A stretch of DNA of 64,000 nt from Monosporascus cannonballus (Eukaryota > Ascomycota > Sordariomycetes > Xylariales), in NCBI GenBank assembly GCA_004154925.1, contig QJNS01000247.1:1-64000 (forward strand), written 5' to 3'. The stretch's first letter is position 1. Every line of letters starts with the position of its first letter. The notes below the pieces were generated by a model. That model ran no database searches. It had not been told where the DNA came from and saw nothing but the letters and a program-made list of their open reading frames with translations. Positions 56,908 to 64,000 of the stretch are shown one piece after another. The translations under genes were made by a program, and so were the position numbers.

Positions 56908-58650
56908 TCAATGCTGGTATTGTGCCTCAAACTCTTTAAACACTTGGAGCTTTCGTTTACCTTCTTGGGTATTTTTCCCATTAGGGAATAAGACGGCGGG
57001 ATGATCAACCGTGTTATCAGGTTCGGGACAGGTTTTGCGCCCATCGCCCACATAATGCAGGCCTTTCGGATGATCCTTGTTAGCCCACGTGACAAATGCA
57101 TTCAGGAGGTTCTGTGATGCTGATGTCGACAGACTATCATAGTCAGCGACTTTAGCCCAGAAGTTCTTCTCGGCTTTACTTCTCTCTTTTTCGGGTCTGT
57201 TTCGAGAATCAACAAGTTGCTTAGTACGCAACAATGCGTTCAGCTTGTTTCTCCGGTCCGAGACACCCTGCGCTATGACAAGAGCCCTGTCTCTCATTCT
57301 CCCTCTCTCGAGACCAGCTAATTGCTTTTGATAACTTTCAGTCAGTTTCCATTCAGGGCGTGACTGAATATCCCGTATTTTGGCGCGACCTTTCGCTGCT
57401 CCGAGGAGATACGCCTCTCTAGCTAGCCCCTCTCTATAGTCCCTATCTCCCTCGCCGGCTAGGGAAATGGCCTGGGCGAGGAACGAGTTGTAGTTCTCTA
57501 CTTTGAGATCGAGCAACTCGCAGATTGCGTTGAGAAGCGCGTCATGGTACGCAGCCAACGGTCGGCTAGCTCTGTAGAAGAAGGTCTGGCTGTGGTAGAG
57601 GAAGAAGACCAATTGCTTGATGTCCTTGCTTGATCTCTCTCGGACAATATAGAGGTAGGGTTCCCGGCCATAAAGCTTCATATAAAACGAAGGCTTGATC
57701 TCAACGTCCGCCAATTCGAGCGTATTATCGAGAGCGATACGGCCTTTAAAGGCCTTGTAGTTTTCCCTTCCAAATAACATGATGACCTTTGCAGGCCGGT
57801 GATGGTTCATCTCCTTTGTCACCGAAGTCAGCTCATGCTCGACCTGGTCCCAGTTCGTCACTTCTTGGACCCATGATATTTTGCTTTTGTAACTCTTTCG
57901 AATAGGGATCGCGTCCTGGGTTCTGACATAGGCATTATAACCCATCTTCTTGTTCTGGGCCCTGAGACACGGGTTTGTGTGATCCATAACGAAACCGTAC
58001 TCTTTCTTGCGTGTATTAAAGGTTGGATAATGCCACTGCATGACTAGGACCGCATCCAATGGCCCAGAAGGCTTGGCCATGTATTTCGCCTTAACTGTAT
58101 GCTCCGAGATCTGTTCGATGCTAGCGACGTGGGAATCCCAGATGCGGGTCAACAGCGGATCGTGGTCATCCCAACCCCTGTCAGCCGGCATGTCGAGGAA
58201 TGCGTCGAGTTCTTTCGGACTTCGTTGCTTGGTCTCTTTATGGTGCGACATGAATGCCTTTATACTATTTAGCAGGCCTTCGTCTTCAATACCATCGAAA
58301 ATGGCACTGAATGACTTTTCAATGGGCAAGCCAAGCACCTCTTTCACCTCGGATATCTGCTTTTCCATGGTAGTATCCGCGTTACCGTTAAGGGGCTCCG
58401 CGCGGGACGCATCATTGAAGGCGTCGGCTTGCTCACCCAGGGAACCGGCAAGTTCATATACAATATCTTGTGCTAACTCCTCGTCGTCGTCATCGTTCGC
58501 TGCATCTAGAAGATAGACAATACCATCTTCCTCTGGGTCACTGACGGCTGCAGAAACCGGTGCTCCAAGTGAGTCGAAACCTGACACCTTGGGCTTCTTG
58601 GCCATGAACTCGTTGTCGGACTCTACTGCTCGCTTCAAAAGGGAAGACAT
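56908..58650 (-). CDS. Single-exon orphan protein, 580 residues
   Basis: A long uninterrupted frame, by far the longest in the right third of the window, starting MSSLLKRAVESDNEFMAKKPKVSG. KKPK could serve as a nuclear localisation signal. Residues about 30-100 are acidic and disordered-looking (DPEEDG, NDDDDEEL). About 150-390 looks folded, with VLVMQWHYPTFNTRKKEYGFV, a WVQEVTNWDQVEHEL helix, PAKVIMLFGRENYKAF and LVFFLYHSQTFFYRASRPLAAYHDALL. About 400-560 is helical and highly charged. I recognise no family. The order of a hydrophobic VLVMQ strand, a partner helix, a VIMLFGR strand and an F-Y-H-S-Q-xFF stretch loosely recalls the uracil-DNA-glycosylase fold, but that is speculative. It sits next to the RIP-affected repeat block, so lineage-specific content is plausible. 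Confidence 0.8.
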   Translation of the reverse strand: MSSLLKRAVESDNEFMAKKPKVSGFDSLGAPVSAAVSDPEEDGIVYLLDAANDDDDEELAQDIVYELAGSLGEQADAFNDASRAEPLNGNADTTMEKQISEVKEVLGLPIEKSFSAIFDGIEDEGLLNSIKAFMSHHKETKQRSPKELDAFLDMPADRGWDDHDPLLTRIWDSHVASIEQISEHTVKAKYMAKPSGPLDAVLVMQWHYPTFNTRKKEYGFVMDHTNPCLRAQNKKMGYNAYVRTQDAIPIRKSYKSKISWVQEVTNWDQVEHELTSVTKEMNHHRPAKVIMLFGRENYKAFKGRIALDNTLELADVEIKPSFYMKLYGREPYLYIVRERSSKDIKQLVFFLYHSQTFFYRASRPLAAYHDALLNAICELLDLKVENYNSFLAQAISLAGEGDRDYREGLAREAYLLGAAKGRAKIRDIQSRPEWKLTESYQKQLAGLERGRMRDRALVIAQGVSDRRNKLNALLRTKQLVDSRNRPEKERSKAEKNFWAKVADYDSLSTSASQNLLNAFVTWANKDHPKGLHYVGDGRKTCPEPDNTVDHPAVLFPNGKNTQEGKRKLQVFKEFEAQYQH

Positions 58651-59885
58651 TTTTAACAGCGGTTTTGAACGTAGTGTGTATATAATATGTGTATAAGAAC
58701 GTTAATAATACAGTCAATAATACAACGTTGCTTGTAATAGCGTTGAGACACAATATTAGAAGAGACAAGTCAGATAGAAAATCCCCCCAACTTCAAACAT
58801 CATTTCGTGGGTGCTGTCCTCCTGCGTGCTCTGGGAAGGAGCAGCCCCTTATCGCGGAGTCATAGTTCCTCCCCCTTCCTTCCTTTCTCTGGGACTTCAT
58901 AATAGGGACTAGGCATCTTGACAGATAGCGTGTTACAGCCCAAAGAGTCGTCTTATCCGACTGTAGTCTCCGGTAGCCTGTAGCCTGGTCCCTGGAAATA
59001 GACCGTGCCTGCCTCTCTATGAACGAGCTGTCGTGGCTGTCGTGATTGTCTGGCTCCAGTCCTCAATAGATATGCGAGAATCCGCACTGTCATGCCAGAA
59101 CAAGAATTATGCCACTACTAATGTAGCCGTCCGGGTATCAGTTGTTAACCTGGAGACTGGTTCTTGTCCAGATAATTGCCTCAACCGACGGGTAGAACTT
59201 TTGCGACAATACTGGAGTGCCCATGTATTTGCGCTTGCCGAGGCTACGGTCAGGTAACGAATATACGTCGGATAGATAGGTACTTACGTTAAATCCATTG
59301 GACTTTGCAAGTGGAGAGATCTCTGGGAAGTGTAGGTCTGTATTATCATGATTATCCTACGCCCTCGCACATCCCCGAATGCGTCCTGGCATTCGGGATT
59401 CGGCCCCAAACTGTAAGTTGTATTTGTAGCATTACGCAAAGGCCTGCATACCATATTACATACCTGTACATCTCATGTACCTGTGTACTTAGGTAGCCAG
59501 CTCCCGAATTATATTGCATGGTGTCGTGGCAGATAATGAGCTTGAAATAGATGAGAATTAACGTTTGGGTGCAGGATATGGTGTCCATTGACAGAACTCT
59601 TGATCCAATACAGCAGATGCAGCACATAGGGGTACTTACTGGGTAGGCAATGTTAAAGTGCCAACGATTATTAGAATAAATGCCATCATTCCAGAATCCC
59701 GCGCGAATGGGCAACAAGAGCCCTTGAAACACTTGCTCTGCTTCAACATGGTAGCGTCGATCGATGTGGTTGGTAGGCTGGCTTTGCATCTTTGAATTGA
59801 TTGGTGTTGAACCTAACAACGCCATGGCTTAGTAAGCTAACAAGCTAACCTCGGACCCCACCAAAGGAATTACCCTAGCAATGAA
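58651..59885. other. Spacer up to the AT-rich block
   Basis: 5' flank of the orphan gene and unremarkable DNA. Frames of up to 157 codons on the minus strand (59352-59825) show no motif. Base composition changes sharply near 59885. Confidence 0.45.
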
Positions 59886-61169
59886 TACGGATTTCCACCA
59901 AAACGCGCGATATAAAAAATTTAATAATAAATTAACAAAACATATACAATAAAATAAAGGCAATACAGATATAAAAGACATTATATTACATGTATGCAAC
60001 TAGGTATATATTTAGAAAATACTTCATTTGATTTTTTAAAATTAACTATATTTTCAAAATAAGTATATATTTATAAACTTAGTAAAATATTAACTTGGCA
60101 TAAATTGAAAAATTAATGGAGCTTTCTTATTATATATATTATAAATTATATGTACGTAAAATCTATAAAAAGTAAAATATTATAACAATATATTTTTTTA
60201 AAAAAAGTTATAAATATACTAAATGTAATAAAATTTATCGAACACATATTTTACAATATTTTAAAAAATATATCAAATTATTATAAATTTTTGTTGCGTT
60301 TTGACATATTAATATTATGGTATTATTTCTTTTCTTAAATTATAATATATTACGTCCAAGAAAGGGGACTTTACTAGACTCGGAAGAGACCAGGTGAGCT
60401 AACCTGTTTTGATCTCCACTTTGACCGGAAAAACCTCGGATTTACATATGCCTCTATTAATTTACAGAGACGCTCGGAAACCTCCAGAGATTACGGGAGG
60501 ATGGTTTTTCGTAAACTCCAGAGATCAAGGGAAACAAAAAAGGATATATAGTAAAGTAATTTCTTTTATAAAATGGCATTTACTTAATTTCGCTTTTTAG
60601 CTATTAATTTAAGTTTTTAATTAAAAAGTAATTATACCGTTTTTTAATTAAAAGAAAATTTTTTAAATCTTTTTAACGAATAAATTATTAAATTATTTTT
60701 CGCTTTATTATTACTTATAAATTAAAATCTTATTTCGGATACTACTTATATCTCCAGGTAAATATATAATAAGTTCGTTATATTTTAATAATTTCTTAAT
60801 TAATAGCCGACAAATAATTTAAGGCCTAGTTAAATATAAGCTGTTTTAAATTTAATAAAACCGATATTACAAAACGATATTTAAAAAACAAATAACATAC
60901 CCGATCCCCGTTATTAGCCAGTAAAAGATCAATAACCAAATTAAATAATTTACCCCTTATCGAAAAAGTTTTTTAATTAATTAATAATATAACACCCCTT
61001 ATTACCCGATTTTAAGAAAAACCATTTTCGCAGCCCAGATAATAACTTACCCCGACCCCTAAGGATATTATTAAAGTCCAGGAAAAGAAGTCGGAAAAAA
61101 AGATGGTTAAAAAAAGGATTAAGAAAAAATACGGAGCCGAAGTTTTAAAAGGAAAGGAAAAAAAACTTA

Positions 61170-62640
61170 TTATGGAAGAAAAATTGGACCTTTTGGTATA
61201 AGAAGTCAAAGGCCTAAAGAAAGAGAATGTTCGACTTGCTAAAGAAAAGAAACCGGTTTTTCCTCAGTTTGGCTCAGCCAGAGGACGAAACCAAGGAAGT
61301 GGTTTTCGACCACTTTTATTCGGAACAGAATAAACTCCAGAAGGAATTTCGATTTTGTTATTATTCGGAGCAAACCAAATTCGCGAAAGAACTATTCCGC
61401 CTCCTACTTACCATGGAATGCCAAATATTAAGGGTTATAAGCCAAACCCCCTAAAACTTTATAATGGATCTAAGGACCCGGAAAAATTTTTGGTGTAGGC
61501 CAGGTTTTACCTTAAATTCTATAAGAATTCTTTGACCGAAAATTATCAAAAGGTAATGGCCATTTTATAATTACTTATTAGGAAAAAATTTTTATAATTC
61601 GAACCTATTATAAAAAATTATTTAAAGAATTACACGAACGATTTTTCGGACATAACCAATTATATTTTTAGCAAATATATGTAACGAACCTGTCATACAC
61701 CACCTGGTGATATGAGCAGTATCCGAAAAGGGTCTTGATTTGCAGGTAACAATAGGACGAAGAATGATTCAGTGTGTTCGTTAAGGAGATTTCAAGGTAC
61801 TCTTCTCTTAGTCAAAGAACGGTGCAGTTGCCTCTGGCTCAAGAGCTTAGATTGATAGCTAAGGAGCGAAACTAAGTAGGTGCTATTTACATGAGAGACC
61901 GATTCATTATATATCCCAATTCCTAAAGTGAGTGTGTCGTGGATCTATGTGATCTATGTGATCTGGTCGTAGATCAATTAGATCACCTCAAAAGCCAAGC
62001 TTCCTTGTCCGGAGTTTAGCCATGACAGGTCCGCGCTAGGCCTTAAAGGTTGGTCTCCTCGAGACGGGAACCCCTGTTCCTGTAACAATATAACTATTTC
62101 GAAAAACGAATACAAACCTTGTTTAAAAATCCCGACAAAAAGCAAAACGTTATTAAGCAATTATATTTTCTTTATTAAATTAAGTTAGCCGCCGAATATA
62201 TAACGGAATTTAATCGCTTTACCGCCATTTCCAATTTATCGGAAAACGCGTTATTTTACCCTTATTATAACGGCTTAAAGCCCTTAGTTAAGAACGAGAT
62301 ATATAAGAAACTAAAAGTTAAATCTTTCCCGGAATACATTAATAAGGTTATTATTGCCGACCGACGCATTTTCGACCGATATCTCGAGAAAAAAAGGACT
62401 AATAAGCGAAATAACGATAAAGGCTTTAATAGCCGAAATAAAAAAGATAAAGGCAAGCTTTAAAAAAAAGCAAATACCGTTTCGAAAAAGCCTAAGAAAA
62501 ATAAGTTTAAAATGGAATATTTTAATTATGGCAAAAAGGGATATTTTAAAAACAAATGTCACTTTTCTGCAAAAAGAAACTTTAAGAAAAAAGGAATTCC
62601 TTAACCCCAGAAAAAAATCAAAATAATTAAATAAAAAACC
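61170..62640 (+). pseudogene. Gag of a Ty3/gypsy-type retrotransposon, RIP-destroyed and interrupted
   Basis: Plus-strand reading with many TAA/TAG stops gives MEEKLDLLV, a helical EVKGLKKENVRLAKEKK, then LYNGSKDPEKFLV-ARFYLKFYK. After the inserted solo LTR it continues AAEYITEFNRFTAISNLSENA, YYNGLKPLVKNEIYKKL and DRRIFDRYLEKK. This is the typical capsid order of fungal gypsy-type gag. A CX2CX4HX4C zinc knuckle follows at 62518-62559, in which the first two Cys and the His all read as Tyr. Stops fit CAA, CAG and TGG codons changed by single transitions. Confidence 0.85.
61680..62087 (+). mobile_element. Solo LTR (408 bp) nested inside the RIP-mutated gag
   Basis: TGTAACGAACCTG...CCTGTAACA with the perfect 5-bp target duplication ATATA at 61675-61679 and 62088-62092. 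Its base composition is normal and free of the RIP pattern around it, so it arrived after the host element was mutated or escaped mutation. It belongs to a different family from the 205-bp LTRs. A GATCTATGTGATCTATGTGATCTGG triplication lies near 61945. The gag reading resumes directly after it. Confidence 0.9.
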
Positions 62641-64000
62641 GATAATAAGGCAAAAAAGAAGGGAAAAAAATTAGTTCGATTTCCTCCTAACTAGAATTTA
62701 TTATTACTATAACTACTTAAATCAAAAATAATATTCCAAAATATAAGAATTATCTAGTTTATTAGAACTTGAAGGTTAAAGCTTACAAATATTACCTAAG
62801 ACAAACGGCTTTTAAAATAACTATAAAGCTAAGATGCTGCTGTTATTTTGACTTATCTTAATATAAGATGCATAATAAGGACGGTCAGTTCCGATCCGAC
62901 GTTAATAACTATGAACGGTTATTTCCAAAACTTTATAAATTTTCAAAATGTTCGATGCATACTAAAAAACCCAAATCAATCCCTTACGACCTGCTGTATT
63001 TTACTGCCTATTACCTCGACGATTGTTTCGTTTATTTTAAAGCTAAAGAAAATAATAATTTTTGGCCTAAATAGGACGAAAAAACATATACCGAACCAAA
63101 TAACGAATATAAATGTACAAAAACCCCCCGATGGCCAAAATACCCTAAGTTTTATTATTTACATTTTAATTCAAAACGGAATCGGAAGGCCATATTATAA
63201 GGATATTTATATTATGCTCCGACGTTTTGCATTTAATATAAGTTCCTAAATATAAAAATACCTTTTTCGGAAATGTACTTTTTTAACCTTATAATTAAGA
63301 AAATATAAAACTAAAGGATAAGCCAAAAAAAGATAATTATTTTCGGATGCTAATTAAGTAGAAAGAAATAATATAAATGCATAAATAACTATTATACTAA
63401 ATACGCGGCTAAAAAGGCTCGAAAATAAAAACGCCTTTTCGTAAGTAAATTACGCCAATTAAAAAACGATAAAGGTTTTCGAAAATAAGGTATCGAAAAA
63501 CCTTAATATACAAAACCTTATATAAGGTAATAAAAAGGCTACGCAGCCAAATAAAGATTTCTTTTCGGTATAAAAACAAAATATTTAAAGTTATGATTAA
63601 TTTAAAAGCCGAAAGCAATTTTATTGTCCTTAAAATGGCAGAAAAATATTAAATTCCCTGGAAATATAAATTAAAATTTTATAAGTTACGTAGAGTGGAC
63701 GGAAGTTTATTTACGTACGAAAACGGATATTACTGAATATTGCCGACATTTCCGGGTACGACATTATTTTGGGAATACCGTAATTTAAATTTAGCAACTT
63801 ACATATTAATTAGAAAAACCAAATATTTTTATAAGAACAGAAATAAAAACTACTTAAAGAAAATAACCAAAAAATCTGCTATATTATTAAAAAAGTCCAA
63901 ATTGCAAATTAATCCTTTATAGTATTACTTGAGTATCGACGATTTAAAAAACTGTTTAAAGATAAAAAAAATTACGAACTGTTATTTTATAATTAATAGG
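62641..64000 (+). pseudogene. Protease/pol start of the same retrotransposon, RIP-destroyed, continues beyond the window
   Basis: From 63593 the plus strand reads MINLKAESNFIVLKMAEKY, then IPWKYKLKFYKLRRVDGSLF. A frame including GYDIILGIP, a stop and NPHIN-like residues follows near 63755. This is the gypsy-type aspartic protease and its downstream GYDxILGxPWL signature. The active-site DSGA reads NLKA (63599-63610), each change explained by G-to-A or C-to-T steps. The W of PWL reads as a stop. The reverse transcriptase would lie beyond position 64000. The section 62640-63590 is too mutated to assign. Confidence 0.75.

Larger units (their letters stand above)
59886..64000. repeat. AT-rich RIP-mutated block (runs off the window)
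   Basis: Composition drops abruptly to very high A+T. TpA words dominate, CpA/TpG are scarce, and CpG is retained in words such as TTCGAA and GCCGAA. This is the signature of repeat-induced point mutation, which converts C to T mainly in CpA on both strands. The only moderately G+C parts are about 60355-60545 (possible LTR or leader remnant) and the inserted solo LTR at 61680-62087. Confidence 0.9.

Noticed and set aside
60409..60600. 63-codon frame in the AT-rich block
   Set aside because: Moderate-GC patch inside RIP-mutated DNA; no match, probably LTR or leader remnant of the retrotransposon.

Overview
The window reads as chromosomal DNA of a filamentous ascomycete, most likely a Sordariomycete. 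Housekeeping genes are well spaced and carry short (50-80 nt) introns with fungal splice signals (GTRNGT, CTAAC/CTGAC, YAG). A 4 kb AT-rich block at the right end shows the transition pattern of repeat-induced point mutation (RIP). Solo LTRs and decayed gene relics sit between the genes. I assembled the spliced gene models by hand from splice signals and reading frame.

Layout. 1-2.5 kb: a Frq1/NCS-1 calcium sensor (+). 3.7-7.4 kb: a decayed STAND/ankyrin gene (+). 9.0-9.8 kb: a small spliced gene with five PAPQV repeats (+). 10.4-12.6 kb: long-chain acyl-CoA synthetase (-). 14.8-16.0 kb: an Rkm5-like methyltransferase (+). 16.4-18.3 kb: GC-rich relics of a Gly/Asn/Thr-rich mini-gene family and a 23-bp minisatellite. 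19.0-22.3 kb: the mismatch-repair endonuclease subunit Pms1 (-). 24.7-28.2 kb: the GPI inositol-deacylase Bst1 (+). 30.4-33.2 kb: a kinase-like protein with non-canonical catalytic motifs (-). 37.3-40.7 kb: mitochondrial Lon protease Pim1 (-).

From 41 kb rightward the DNA becomes accessory in character. It holds a truncated and an interrupted tRNA-Asn copy, an AT-hook/poly-Q gene 5' end, a tiny five-exon Gly-rich gene, an SNF2-helicase relic, three ~205-bp solo LTRs with perfect 5-bp target duplications, a 211-bp MITE with 41-bp inverted repeats, and a single-exon orphan gene (56.9-58.7 kb). From 59.9 kb to the end lies a RIP-destroyed Ty3/gypsy-type element (gag and protease recognisable) with a later, unmutated 408-bp solo LTR inside it.

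The conserved genes serve separate core processes (calcium signalling, fatty-acid activation, ribosomal protein methylation, DNA repair, GPI-anchor remodelling, mitochondrial proteolysis), and I see no cluster logic among them. The most unusual object is the tRNA-Asn(GUU) gene at 46.6 kb. It folds perfectly only if two segments are removed: a normal 18-nt intron after position 37, and a 53-nt GT...CTAAC...AG segment inside the anticodon stem.
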